A stretch of DNA of 64,000 nucleotides. Origin: Rhodococcus sp. B50 (GTDB taxonomy: Bacteria > Actinomycetota > Actinomycetes > Mycobacteriales > Mycobacteriaceae). Positions 42,984-52,091 of this stretch are shown here, in pieces (the first letter of the stretch is position 1; the number at the start of each line of letters is the position of its first letter). Location of the stretch: the NCBI RefSeq assembly GCF_013602415.1, contig NZ_WPAG02000003.1:248001-312000 (forward strand), written 5' to 3'. Made by a program: the position numbers and the translations under genes. The notes below the pieces were generated by a model, which did no database searches, had not been told where the DNA came from, and saw nothing but the letters and a program-made list of their open reading frames with translations.

Positions 42984-43534
42984 ACATGTTTCAAGGGCTA
43001 ATGGCTATCCCCGGTGCCGGAGTGCCCTACGCCAGGCAGAGCCCTCCGGCCGCGCCCTCACCAGGGTTCAGGACTCCAGAACAACCCGGACCCACCCACA
43101 GGGCGTACGCCAGGCCTTGCCGATGCCCAGATCCCGCGCCCCTGCCGTCGCGGAAATCTGTCCGCGACACTCCGTCCGCGACCGGTCTCGGATCAACGCC
43201 CAATCCCTCACTGAAAACACCTATCCCCATCTGTCCCGGGGCCTCGTTTCCAAGCGTCGTATGGCCTCATTTCGAGCGTCGCCGACAGGTGGTGGCCGCC
43301 CGGCCCGCCGCACTGTGCATATCCTCGGGCGTACCCTCCGACCGCAGTTTCACCCATCCACTGCCGACGAGCAGACCTACGACCGGGTGCCTCCGCCACC
43401 GGTCCCTTTTCAGACCGAAGATCGCTTCGAAACTGCGCCTGTGCACGAGCGGCCACCGCCGCCGAGTATGTTGCACCCTCCATATATACGCACAAGTGCG
43501 AGGCCGACACGATCGACTTCGGCAATGGAAACGT
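42984..43534. other. 550-base stretch without a supported gene
   Basis: Frames on both strands are Pro/Arg-rich shadows without domains. Nothing else was recognised. Confidence 0.4.
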
Positions 43535-44149
43535 TCATGATGTGGCGCTGTCCCTCCCGGCATGCATCCGCGCACCACGCAGGGCCACAGCTGCAACTGC
43601 CCCGACCCCGAGAATCCACGGTCCGCCCACGACAAGCGGATCCATCCACTGATGAGCGGTGTCGACGCGCCGCCCTCCGAGGCGCGAGCGGACCCCTGCG
43701 TGCGTGAACTCGCTTCGGATGCCGGTCTCGGTGATCGGATTGTCCGGACGCCGGGATACGAACGACGCCAGGTGGGATTCGACGGCGTCGATCCGGTCGG
43801 CACCGAGGAGCAGCAGCCAGTGCGCAGCGCGTCCTTCACTGAATCGGCGATAAGCGTACTTGCGGACGATTCCCGACAGTCCCTTCGGTGGGCAAGAGGT
43901 GCCGAACACCGGGGTCAGAAAGGCATGTTCGACCGAGCGTTCGCGGGGCCAGTTCTCTTCCTGCCGGTCGGGGAAGTCCCAATGGGCTCCCGTGATTTCC
44001 GGCGCGAAACGCTCCTTCGGCACAGCCGGCCGGTCCTTCGGATCGAGGTCAACTCCCCATCCCGGTATCCGGGCTCGTAGATCGTCGGGGTTCCTACGCG
44101 ATGGGGGGCTTGCGGTATATGCGGCCGGTGTCGACGACTTCGTCATCAC
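43535..44149 (-). CDS. Conserved partner protein of the Zn-ADH, C-terminal membrane segment
   Basis: This 204-residue protein has an N-terminal conserved region (IPGWGVDLDPKDRPAVPKER, then ITGAHWDFPDRQEENWPRER and TPVFGTSCPPKGLSGIVRK), a middle amphipathic helix (AAHWLLLLGADRIDAVESHL) and one C-terminal membrane helix (VVGGPWILGVGAVAAVALRG). I recall such proteins beside formaldehyde-dehydrogenase-like Zn-ADHs in several phyla, with unknown function. Its ATG lies 9 bases after the ADH stop, with AAAGGACT upstream, so they are co-transcribed. Confidence 0.7.
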   Translation of the reverse strand: MMTKSSTPAAYTASPPSRRNPDDLRARIPGWGVDLDPKDRPAVPKERFAPEITGAHWDFPDRQEENWPRERSVEHAFLTPVFGTSCPPKGLSGIVRKYAYRRFSEGRAAHWLLLLGADRIDAVESHLASFVSRRPDNPITETGIRSEFTHAGVRSRLGGRRVDTAHQWMDPLVVGGPWILGVGAVAAVALRGARMHAGRDSATS

Positions 44150-44158
44150 ACAGTCCTT

Positions 44159-45307
44159 TCATGCAGCGGCCGGCACGATGACCGGCTTGATGCACTCGTC
44201 GAGTTTCGCGGAGAAGATGTGATAACCCTCGGCAATGTGCTCCAGCGGAATCCTGTGCGTGACAATATCATTAGGCTTGATCACACCGTTCCGAATGTGC
44301 TCGAACAAGCGTGGCCACTGGCGGTGCACCGGGCACTGGTTCATCCGCAACGTCAGCCCTTTGTTCATCGCGTCCCCGAATTTCACGGCGCTGAACATCG
44401 GCCCGTAAGCTCCCATCACCGAGATCGTCCCACCTTTGCGGACCGAATCGATGGCCCAGTTCAACGCGATGGGTGACCCACCCTGCAACTTGAGTTTGGC
44501 CGAAGTCACATGCTGTAGGAGATTGCCGTCGGCTTCGGCGCCGACAGCGTCGATGGCCACGTCGGCCCCGAGATAATCGGTGGCCTTCTTCATCTGCACG
44601 ACGATATCGTCGTACTCACCGAAGTTGTAGGTCTCGGCGTGCGCGAAAGTGCGCGCCTTCTCAAGCCTGTATTCGAGATGGTCGATGACGATCACCCGTC
44701 CGGCACCCATGAACCACGAACATTTCGCGGCGTACAACCCCACCGGGCCGGCGCCGAACACCACCACAGTGTCACCCTCGACGATGTCACCGAGTTGCGC
44801 CCCAAAGTATCCGGTCGCGAGTGCGTCGGTGCACAGCAGCGCGTCCTCCTCATCCATCCAATCCGGGATCTTTTCAGGCCCGACGTCGGCGAACGGCACA
44901 CGTACGAACTCTGCCTGTCCGCCGTCGTATCCGCCGCATGTGTGCGAGTACCCGTAGATCCCCCCGACCGCGGTGGCGTTGGGATTGACGTTGTGGCAAT
45001 TCGAATACAGGCCACGCGTACAGAAATAGCACGAGCCGCAGTAGATGTTGAACGGCACCATCACCCGGTCGCCGGGTTGCACGTTGCGGACGGACGGCCC
45101 GACTTCGTGCACCACCCCGATGAACTCGTGACCGAAGGTCATGCCGACCCGCGTGTCGGGCATCATGCCGTGATAGAGATGCAGGTCCGACCCGCAGATC
45201 GCCGCCCGCTGTACCCGCACAATCGCATCGTTGGGATGCTCGATGCGCGGAATGTCCTTTTCTTCTACCCGGACCTTGTACGGTCCTCGGTATACCATCG
45301 CCTTCAA
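44159..45307 (-). CDS. Zn-dependent alcohol/formaldehyde dehydrogenase-like protein
   Basis: This 382-residue MDR protein has catalytic zinc ligands Cys38 (AAICGSDLH) and His60-Glu61 (FGHEF), a structural zinc loop CGSCYFCTRGLYSNC, and the NAD motif VVVFGAGPVGLYAAKC. It resembles glutathione-independent formaldehyde dehydrogenase-type ADHs with an enlarged C-terminal region. The TTG at 45307 (MKAMVYRG) was chosen because GGGAGG lies four bases upstream and 'KAM/V' is the family start; the upstream long frame lacks similarity. It may detoxify or oxidise aldehydes or alcohols, and it pairs with the membrane partner at 43535. Confidence 0.85.
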   Translation of the reverse strand: MKAMVYRGPYKVRVEEKDIPRIEHPNDAIVRVQRAAICGSDLHLYHGMMPDTRVGMTFGHEFIGVVHEVGPSVRNVQPGDRVMVPFNIYCGSCYFCTRGLYSNCHNVNPNATAVGGIYGYSHTCGGYDGGQAEFVRVPFADVGPEKIPDWMDEEDALLCTDALATGYFGAQLGDIVEGDTVVVFGAGPVGLYAAKCSWFMGAGRVIVIDHLEYRLEKARTFAHAETYNFGEYDDIVVQMKKATDYLGADVAIDAVGAEADGNLLQHVTSAKLKLQGGSPIALNWAIDSVRKGGTISVMGAYGPMFSAVKFGDAMNKGLTLRMNQCPVHRQWPRLFEHIRNGVIKPNDIVTHRIPLEHIAEGYHIFSAKLDECIKPVIVPAAA

Positions 45308-45999
45308 CGTGCCTCCCAGGGTCGGAGTTGACCTCGTTCTCGGACGCGTACCCGCTTCGGCTTCACCCGAAGCATGTTTCCGCCCTCCGGACGGCCCCCG
45401 GCCGTCACCTAACCAATCGGACTCCAGAAGTGCCCGGCAAACAAGACGAATAGGAACCGAATTCGGCCCGCAACAGGAGCCCTGCGACATCACCGATGGT
45501 ACGCGGGTGCGCGGTCGCGACAGCGCCGGGTGGGCAGTAGTCCACAGTTGCGGTCGACAATCCCCGCCGGAGCTCGACCACACGTATCCATGTCCACTAC
45601 ACCGAACTGTCACCCTCGAACGCACCGAGCGCACCACCCAGCTCGACGGAACTCACGCAGTCACGCTCGAAACACTCTCTATCAGTGAGTTCAAACCCCG
45701 ACTACACCACCGTCGCCGTACGCCTGTGTGGCATCTGGGACGAGGTGCTTCGCGCGGGCACCTTCGCTGTCATCAGCAACTTTGTTGATCCAGAGAAGTC
45801 CACTCGCGTCCTCGCACTTGACACACCACGTCCGCGACCTCGCTGAGTCCGCACTGCACCTGATCGATTCCCGAGGAGTACTTGGTCACGGTACCCACCA
45901 TCGGAGCGGGCTTCGAATCCACGCTCACAGCCATGGGGATCGCGCAGCCCTCCGACGCGGTCAAACATGGATGGCGTAGGACCCCATAACGCAAAGGTC
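45308..45999. other. 690-base region upstream of an MFS remnant
   Basis: No gene is supported. A plus-strand frame near 45690-45840 (NPDYTTVAVRLCGIWDEVLR, AGTFAVISNFVDPEKSTRV) has protein-like composition and may be a decayed fragment, but I cannot name it. Confidence 0.35.
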
Positions 46000-46723
46000 G
46001 TTCAGAGGGCCCTGCGCACGGCCGATAGCAATCCTCTTCGCCGAAGTGCCCTCTCCGGTTCCTCTCCTGCTACCGCAGGCGACGGCAAGCGCCCCTCCGC
46101 CTGGAAGGCCCTGACCACCAACCGCGACCTCATGCTGCTCTCCCTCGCCGGATTCGGATGGTCCTGGGGCACATACGGATTCGTCACCTGGCCCAACGCC
46201 CTGCTCATCAAGGGACGTGATGTCTCCGGCATCACCGCCGGGTTCATCGTGGCGATCTTCGCGGGCGTAGCGGTCGTCAGCAAACCACTCACCGGAATGC
46301 TCGGCGACCGGATAGGCAGTGCCCGAAAGCCAGCGATCGTCATTCTCGCGCTATTCGCCGTCATCCTGATCTTCTTCGGCACGCTGGACAACGTCCCCGC
46401 GCTCCTCATCGCAGCACCCATCCTCGGTCTGGCGGGTTACGGATACCTGCCCCTGATCGTTGCGACGATTCCCCGCCTGGTCTCGAGCCAGGTCACCGGT
46501 ACCGGCGCCGGCGCGTCCAACGCCTTCTGGCAGATCCCCAGCACCCTCGCCCCCTCGCGAGCGGCGCGGTCTTCTCGGCCACCGGCCGTTCCTGGCAGCT
46601 TTCGCGGCCCTCGCCGTCGGACCGATGATCGGCGCAGTCATCCTGTACTTCGTCGACGAGAACGGCGGAAAGATCACCGCCGCCGACCCGGAACCGGAAA
46701 CTCCCGACACCACCACATCCTGA
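46000..46723 (+). pseudogene. C-terminal half of an MFS transporter, frameshifted
   Basis: The frame reads AWKALTTNRDLMLLSLAGFG, then VTWPNALLIKGRDVSG and PAIVILALFAVILIFFG, helices 7-11 of a major facilitator. A one-base loss in a C-run near 46550 shifts LASGAVFSATGRSW to a second frame, and a further indel near 46590 puts FAALAVGPMIGAVILYFV in a third, ending in a hydrophilic tail at 46723. The N-terminal half is absent. It is a relic, followed by an intact terminator hairpin. Confidence 0.65.
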
Positions 46724-46737
46724 TCCCCACATCCCAA

Positions 46738-46775
46738 ACGACACGACGGCCTCCCGAGGGAGACCGTCGTGTCGT
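46738..46775 (+). terminator. Long hairpin after the MFS remnant
   Basis: ACGACACGACGG (46738-46749) pairs perfectly with CCGTCGTGTCGT (46764-46775), with an inner CTCCC/GGGAG extension. TTGATTG follows. It is a strong intrinsic-type hairpin and also shields the convergent dehydrogenase gene at 46941. A tandem 12-mer TGCGGTACACAC repeat follows at 46782-46805. Confidence 0.75.
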
Positions 46776-46940
46776 TGATTGTGCGGTACACACTGCGGTA
46801 CACACTGACGTGACCGACCGCGCGGATCACTGGATGTTCTTGGGACACAGCGCCGCGGGCTAACCTCGGTGCAGCCGAGTAACAGCCCCGGGCCTGGGCG
46901 TGCCCTGCCTGGACCGGGGTGACACCGCGAGTGGGTCGCC

Positions 46941-48416
46941 CTACGACAACCGGCCGTTCACCCGGCGGGGGATACCCCACGGGTTCGCATCGACGAGAGC
47001 AGGAGGCAGGTGCTCTTCGGGCACCGCCTGATAAGCGACCGGACGCAGGAACCGCCGAATCGCGGTGGCTCCGACGGAAGTGTGTACCGAGTTGGTGGCC
47101 GGGTAGGGGCCACCGTGGTGCTGAGCCCAACCGACGGCCACGCCGGTGGGCCATCCATTCCAGATGACGCGCCCCGCACGGTGTGCAAGCGCACCGAGCA
47201 GTCCCGCAGCATCGGGGTCGTCTTCGGTTCCGTGGACGGTCGCTGTCAGCGTGCCCGGCAGGACGGTCATCGCCGCGTACAGCTCCGCGATCGATGTGTA
47301 GGTCACGATCAGTCCGAACGGACCGAAGCATTCTTCGAGCAGGTCCTGGGGGTTTCGACGCAACGCCCGAGCGTCGGTCACGCCGATGACCGGGCGCACC
47401 GACAGATCGTCCAGACCACTCTGTTCGGGCGCTGCTACCGACCGAACATCGCGATGGTCGAGGATCTCCTGGGACACCTCGAGGAACGACTGTCGGATCC
47501 CTGCGTGCAGCAGACGGAACGAATCATCCGTGACCGCACTGCGAACGAGCCACTCGATCGAACTCTGCTCGGGAACGAACAGCAGCCCCGGCTTGGTGCA
47601 GAACTGACCCGCGCCGAGGAGTAGCGATTCGAGGAACTCGCCGGCGATCTTTTCCGACCGGTCCTCGGCGGCGGCGGGTGTCACGAACACCGGGTTGGTG
47701 CTGCCGAACTCACCGTAGAACGGGATGGGATCCGGTCGACCGGCTGCCAGATCCGCCAGCGCCCGGCCACCCGATGTCGAACCGGTGAACCCGACGGCGG
47801 TGATACGCCGATCCTGGACGAGCTGACGTCCAATCTCGGCGCCCTGCACAACTCCGAAGGTGCCGTCCGGGGCGCCGCACGCCTGCAGTCCCTCGTCGAT
47901 CGCCCGTGCATAGGCGGCGGTCAATCGTGGCTGAGCAGGGTGAGCTTTGGCCACGACGGGGCAGCCGGCAGCCAATGCCGAAGCGGTGTCTCCGCCGCCG
48001 AGCCCGAACGCGAACGGAAAGTTGCTCGCACCGAACACTGCGACAGGTCCGGTGGGCACGAGCATCCGGCGCAGATCGGGACGCGGAGCAGGGTGCGCAT
48101 CCGGATCGGCCGTGTCGATGAGCGCTTCCAGCCAGGAGCCCTCCTCAACGACCTCGGCGAACATCCGCAGCTGCGTCGTCGTCCGCGTGACTTCGCCGCG
48201 CAGGCGCGGCTCGGGCAGTGAGCTGTCGGCGGCCGCCAGCGGCACCAGTTCCGAAGCTGTGGCGTCGAGCGCATCGGCCACCGACCGCAGAAGGTGCGCT
48301 CGCTCGTGCAGGTCCGTACGAGCAAGAGGCGTCGCGGCGGCGTCGGCGGCGTCGAGAATCCGCTCGTAGTCCTGCGCGGTGGTGTCGGGGAGAATTTCTG
48401 TCGCAGTGGTTTCCAT
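46941..48416 (-). CDS. 2,5-dioxovalerate (alpha-ketoglutarate semialdehyde) dehydrogenase-like ALDH
   Basis: This 491-residue aldehyde dehydrogenase belongs to the KGSADH branch, recognised by FGASNFPFAFGLGGGDTASA near 130-150, FTGSTSGGRALADLAAGRPD, the base Glu in IPFYGEFGSTNP and the nucleophile in GAGQFCTKPGLLFVP. KGSADH oxidises 2-oxoglutarate semialdehyde, the end-product of uronate, aldarate, pentose and hydroxyproline routes, to 2-oxoglutarate. The ATG at 48416 is inside a much longer open frame that only mirrors the neighbour gene. It is divergent from the CoA-transferase operon, and their promoter holds the CATCTCCA palindrome. Confidence 0.87.
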   Translation of the reverse strand: METTATEILPDTTAQDYERILDAADAAATPLARTDLHERAHLLRSVADALDATASELVPLAAADSSLPEPRLRGEVTRTTTQLRMFAEVVEEGSWLEALIDTADPDAHPAPRPDLRRMLVPTGPVAVFGASNFPFAFGLGGGDTASALAAGCPVVAKAHPAQPRLTAAYARAIDEGLQACGAPDGTFGVVQGAEIGRQLVQDRRITAVGFTGSTSGGRALADLAAGRPDPIPFYGEFGSTNPVFVTPAAAEDRSEKIAGEFLESLLLGAGQFCTKPGLLFVPEQSSIEWLVRSAVTDDSFRLLHAGIRQSFLEVSQEILDHRDVRSVAAPEQSGLDDLSVRPVIGVTDARALRRNPQDLLEECFGPFGLIVTYTSIAELYAAMTVLPGTLTATVHGTEDDPDAAGLLGALAHRAGRVIWNGWPTGVAVGWAQHHGGPYPATNSVHTSVGATAIRRFLRPVAYQAVPEEHLPPALVDANPWGIPRRVNGRLS

Positions 48417-48492
48417 TGCTGTCCTGTCGAATTCGGAGCATCGCGTGCTGAGTGTGTGGATCTCAGTGTGCGGGAGAACCGATGTGATGCGA

Positions 48493-48510
48493 CATCTCCA
48501 CATGGAGATG
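48493..48510. promoter_or_regulatory. Palindromic operator between the KGSADH gene and the CoA-transferase operon
   Basis: CATCTCCACATGGAGATG is an 18-base palindrome with eight-base arms and a CA centre, followed by TGTG and, a few bases on, GTCACC. Almost the same block occurs at 56296-56311 in front of the MHS transporter gene, also followed by TGTG and GTCACC. It is a probable binding site of the local NarL-type response regulator. Confidence 0.65.
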
Positions 48511-48578
48511 GTGTGAGTGCAGTCACCGCCTCCAGGATGGGCATCACACGAGATACCGGATGACTTTGGAGGACGACG

Positions 48579-49715
48579 ATGACCGCAACGACAGGACCAC
48601 TCGCGGGGGTTCGGGTACTGGATATGACACGTCTGGCGCCCGGCCCGTACGCGAGCATGCTGCTCGCGGACCTCGGCGCAGAAGTGATCGCAATCGGTGG
48701 TGGTCGTTCCGGGCTTCCGGTGCCCGCGCTGTCGCGAGGCAAGGAATTCATCTCGCTCGATCTCAAGACCTCCGACGGCCTCGACGCCCTGCACACCCTC
48801 GTTTCGGAAGCCGACGTCTTCATGGAAGGATTCCGCCCCGGGGTGGCAGACAAGCTGGGCGCCGGCTACGCGGAACTGTCGGCCCTCAATCCCGGACTCG
48901 TCTACTGCAGCGTGACGGGCTACGGCCAGAACGGGCCCATGGCGCAGCGCGCCGGGCACGACATCAACTACCTGGCCATCGCCGGTGCCCTCGGAACCTT
49001 CGGCCCCTCGGATCAACCGCCGACACTGCCGCTGAACCTGGTCGCCGACTTCGCAGGCGGCGGATTGCTGTCGGCATTCGGCATCATGTCCGCCCTCTAC
49101 GACCGCACGCGTACAGGCAAAGGCCGGTACATCGATGCCGCCATGGTCGACGGCGTGCTGTCGATGATGGGAATGAACTTCGTCGATTGGCAGACACCGA
49201 CACTGCCCGGCCGTGGACACGGCGTACTGACCGGATCGATGCCGTTCTATCGGTGCTACCGCTGCTCCGACGATCGCTACGTCGCAGTCGGAGCCCTCGA
49301 GATCGCCTTCTTCGAACGATTGTGGACCACCCTCGACCTCGGTGCCGTTCCGAACCATTTCGACGAGTCCACCTGGGACCACATCGAAAAGTCGCTGACC
49401 ACAGCATTCGAGACGAAGACGATGGCGGAGTGGACCACGGTGTTCGCCGACGTCGATGCCTGCGTGACACCGGTGCTCGAACCGCACGAACTGGCCACCT
49501 TCGATCAGATCGTGGCCCGGGACCCGGACTTCGCACTGGATTCGGTCCCTGTGGTCCCGGTGTTCTCCGACGGCCCGACACGGCGCGCCACCGACACCCA
49601 CGTCAAGACCGAGGAAGTGCTGCGCCGTGCCGGTGTCGCTGAAGACCTCGCCCACCGGGCGGCCGCAGACGGTATCCCCTCGTCCGTGACCGGCCTGAGC
49701 TGGCCCCCACTGTGA
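48579..49715 (+). CDS. CaiB/BaiF CoA-transferase-family protein, alpha-methylacyl-CoA racemase-like
   Basis: This 378-residue family III CoA-transferase-fold protein keeps the racemase residues: His127 in RAGHDINYLA and Asp157 in LVADFAGGG, the positions of the AMACR His/Asp pair. LAPGPYASMLLADLGAEVI near 19-37 is the family start motif. AMACR-type enzymes epimerise the 2-methyl branch of acyl-CoAs before beta-oxidation. It is followed at 50 bases by the acyl-CoA dehydrogenase gene, in the same direction. Its GTCRG-like motif GGGRSGLPVPALSRGKEF is slightly unusual (usually VxR). A racemase or CoA-transfer role remains to be told apart. Confidence 0.82.
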   Translation: MTATTGPLAGVRVLDMTRLAPGPYASMLLADLGAEVIAIGGGRSGLPVPALSRGKEFISLDLKTSDGLDALHTLVSEADVFMEGFRPGVADKLGAGYAELSALNPGLVYCSVTGYGQNGPMAQRAGHDINYLAIAGALGTFGPSDQPPTLPLNLVADFAGGGLLSAFGIMSALYDRTRTGKGRYIDAAMVDGVLSMMGMNFVDWQTPTLPGRGHGVLTGSMPFYRCYRCSDDRYVAVGALEIAFFERLWTTLDLGAVPNHFDESTWDHIEKSLTTAFETKTMAEWTTVFADVDACVTPVLEPHELATFDQIVARDPDFALDSVPVVPVFSDGPTRRATDTHVKTEEVLRRAGVAEDLAHRAAADGIPSSVTGLSWPPL

Positions 49716-49765
49716 CCGTCGAACTTCCGAATCATCACCTTCCCCACACAGACCAGGAGTAATTC

Positions 49766-50884
49766 ATGAGTATCGAATATCGCGAATTCCGCGAGAGCGT
49801 CCGCAAACTCGCGCAGACCAAGATCGCACCGCACGCCGCCGATGTGGACGACAAGGAACGATTCCCCTCGGAATCCTGGGCAGCCCTGCGAAGCAACGAC
49901 CTGCCCGGACTCGCCTACCCCGAAAGCCTCGGCGGCAGTGGAGCCGACCTGCTCGCCCAGGTCATCGCTGTGGAAGAAGTCGCAGCCTCCTGTGCAAGCA
50001 CGGCGCTGGTCATGCTGGTCAACTGGGCCGGCACCTCCACCGTGCTCCGCCAAGGCTCCGACGAACTCAAGCAACTGGTGGTACCGAATGTCGCGTCGGG
50101 CGCCGCCGGCGCCGCATGGTGCATGACCGAGCCGCGCGTGGGCTCGGACCTGTCGGCGATCGCAACGACCGCTATCCAGGATGGGTCCGACTGGATTCTC
50201 AACGGTCAGAAGCGGTTCATCAGCAATGCGCCGTGGGCCGACTGGTACGCCGTGCTGGCAAAGACCGGCGAGAAGTCACTCGGCATCTTCATCGTGCACA
50301 AGGACGACGCCGGCGTCAGTTTCGGCGCGCCCGAAAAGAAGATGGGTATGCGCGGCAGTCCCACGACCGACGTCATCTTCGACGAGTGCCGACTGCCCGC
50401 AGTCCGCGTCGTCAACGACCCCTACCAGGGGTTCGCGTACATCTCCGAGGAACTGAACGTCAGCCGGGCACTCATCGCCGCGCAGGCCCTGGGCATCGCA
50501 CAGGGCGCATTCGACGCCGCCGTGTCGTACACGACCGACCGCGAGCAGTTCGGCCAGTCCATCTCCCGCTTCCAGCTTCTGCGAGGCATGGTCGCCGATA
50601 TGGCCGTCAAGATCGAGTCGGCCCGCGCGCTGCTGTACGACGCAGCCCGTCTCATCGACGACGGGGAACCGGCGGGACGGACGAAGGCGGCCATGGCGAA
50701 GCTGCTGTGCAGCGACACCGCCATGTCGGTGACCACCGATGCGCTCCAACTGCACGGCGGATACGGCTATGTCCGTGACTATCCGGTCGAGCGGATGATG
50801 CGCGACGCCAAGATCACCCAGATCTACGAGGGCACCAACCAGATCCAGCGGCTCATCATCGCCAAGTCGGTTTACGGAAAGTAG
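49766..50884 (+). CDS. Acyl-CoA dehydrogenase
   Basis: This 372-residue acyl-CoA dehydrogenase has a FAD-binding TEPRVGSDLSAIATTA near 115-130, FISNAPWADWYAVLAKTG in the middle domain, and the catalytic Glu355 in QIYEGTNQIQR with the usual HGGYGYVRDYPVERMMRDAK before it. It introduces an alpha-beta double bond in a CoA ester using ETF as acceptor. The start at 49766 follows CAGGAG. It sits between two CaiB-family genes, suggesting a CoA-ester (perhaps branched-chain or dicarboxylic) is activated and oxidised. Confidence 0.92.
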   Translation: MSIEYREFRESVRKLAQTKIAPHAADVDDKERFPSESWAALRSNDLPGLAYPESLGGSGADLLAQVIAVEEVAASCASTALVMLVNWAGTSTVLRQGSDELKQLVVPNVASGAAGAAWCMTEPRVGSDLSAIATTAIQDGSDWILNGQKRFISNAPWADWYAVLAKTGEKSLGIFIVHKDDAGVSFGAPEKKMGMRGSPTTDVIFDECRLPAVRVVNDPYQGFAYISEELNVSRALIAAQALGIAQGAFDAAVSYTTDREQFGQSISRFQLLRGMVADMAVKIESARALLYDAARLIDDGEPAGRTKAAMAKLLCSDTAMSVTTDALQLHGGYGYVRDYPVERMMRDAKITQIYEGTNQIQRLIIAKSVYGK

Positions 50885-50891
50885 GCGCACC

Positions 50892-52091
50892 GTGCACCAC
50901 CCCCAGCAACAGCAAGCGCTGAGCGGCATCCGGGTACTCGATCTCGGCGAGATCATGCAGGCACCCGTGGCGGCGCAGGTTCTCGGCGACCTCGGCGCCG
51001 AAGTGATCAAGGTCGAGCGCGGTGTCAACGGAGACATGCTGCGAGGCCTCGATCGCGAGTCACTCGACGAAGGTCGCCCCAGTGCCTACTTCGCCGCGGT
51101 CAACCGCAACAAGCGCAGCATCGCACTGAACCTGAAAACTCCTGAGGGGCAGGATATTCTCCATCAGCTCCTCGCGGAGACGGATGTACTCATCCACAGC
51201 TACCGGACCGCGGCAGTCGAACGACTGGGCTTGACCTACGACGATCTGCACGAGCGCTATCCCCGGCTCGTCTACGGTACCGCGACCGGATTCGGCGAGA
51301 CCGGACCGTACGCCCACAAAGCAGGCCAAGACATGCTCGCGCAGGCACTGAGCGGAATGGCACGCGCGTGCGGTGACCCGTCGATCTCGGCATACGTACA
51401 TCCGGTACCGACCGTGGACTACGCCTCGGGTATGGCCCTTGCCCAAGGAATCTTGGCGGCACTGTTCGAACGCGAGCGTTCCGGCCGCGGCCAGAAGGTC
51501 AGCGTCAACCTCTTCGATACAGCACTGGCCCTGCAGACTCTCGAAAGCTCCACACTGCTGGCGTACCAGCGTGAGACCAACTGGGTCAGCGACTGGTACA
51601 GCGGCATCTTCGAAACGAACGACGGCCTGCTCCTGGTACTCGGCCTGTTCCGCGAGAACGCTCTGCGTCTGGCATGCAAAGCCCTCTGCATCGACGATCT
51701 GTCCGTCCAGCCGACGTTCGCAACACCACAGCTCCAGGCAGAGAACAAAGAGGCCGCCAACGCGGTTCTGCGTCCGCTGGTCGCACAGTTGAGCACCGCC
51801 GATGCGGCGGAGTTGTTCGACGGGGTCGATCTGCTGTGCGCACCGCTGCTCACCCTGCAAGAAGCGCTCGATCATCCCCAGACGCGTCACAACGGCACGC
51901 TCGTCGACGTCGATATCGAAGGTGTGCGCACCACCCGGCTGATGGGCAACCCCGTCACGTTGTCCCGTACACCCGCCCAGGTGCGCCGAGGGGTGCCGGC
52001 GGTCAGTGAACATGCCGACGAAATCCTCCACGAGCTCGGTATCTCCGAGTCCCATGTCCAGACCTTGCGCAGTAAGGGAGTGATCCGATGA
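50892..52091 (+). CDS. Class III CoA-transferase (CaiB/formyl-CoA transferase-like)
   Basis: This 399-residue CoA-transferase begins LSGIRVLDLGEIMQAPVAAQ, has EVIKVERGVNGDMLRG near 37-52, and the covalent Asp147 in KAGQDMLAQALSGM as in formyl-CoA transferase. The C-terminal lid region is normal. It moves CoA between carboxylic acids without ATP. The GTG at 50892 starts seven bases after the dehydrogenase stop, and its end overlaps the Zn-ADH (ATGA). It would activate the acid used by the acyl-CoA dehydrogenase; the acid is not known. Confidence 0.9.
   Translation: MHHPQQQQALSGIRVLDLGEIMQAPVAAQVLGDLGAEVIKVERGVNGDMLRGLDRESLDEGRPSAYFAAVNRNKRSIALNLKTPEGQDILHQLLAETDVLIHSYRTAAVERLGLTYDDLHERYPRLVYGTATGFGETGPYAHKAGQDMLAQALSGMARACGDPSISAYVHPVPTVDYASGMALAQGILAALFERERSGRGQKVSVNLFDTALALQTLESSTLLAYQRETNWVSDWYSGIFETNDGLLLVLGLFRENALRLACKALCIDDLSVQPTFATPQLQAENKEAANAVLRPLVAQLSTADAAELFDGVDLLCAPLLTLQEALDHPQTRHNGTLVDVDIEGVRTTRLMGNPVTLSRTPAQVRRGVPAVSEHADEILHELGISESHVQTLRSKGVIR

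Noticed and set aside
46782..46805. Tandem TGCGGTACACAC repeat as a possible CRISPR or iteron
   Set aside because: Only two copies with no spacers and no cas or rep genes.
48417..49655. Long minus-strand open frame extending the KGSADH gene to about 900 codons
   Set aside because: The extra 413 codons mirror the CaiB-family gene on the plus strand, have no domain and cross the divergent promoter; the ATG at 48416 gives the normal family length.
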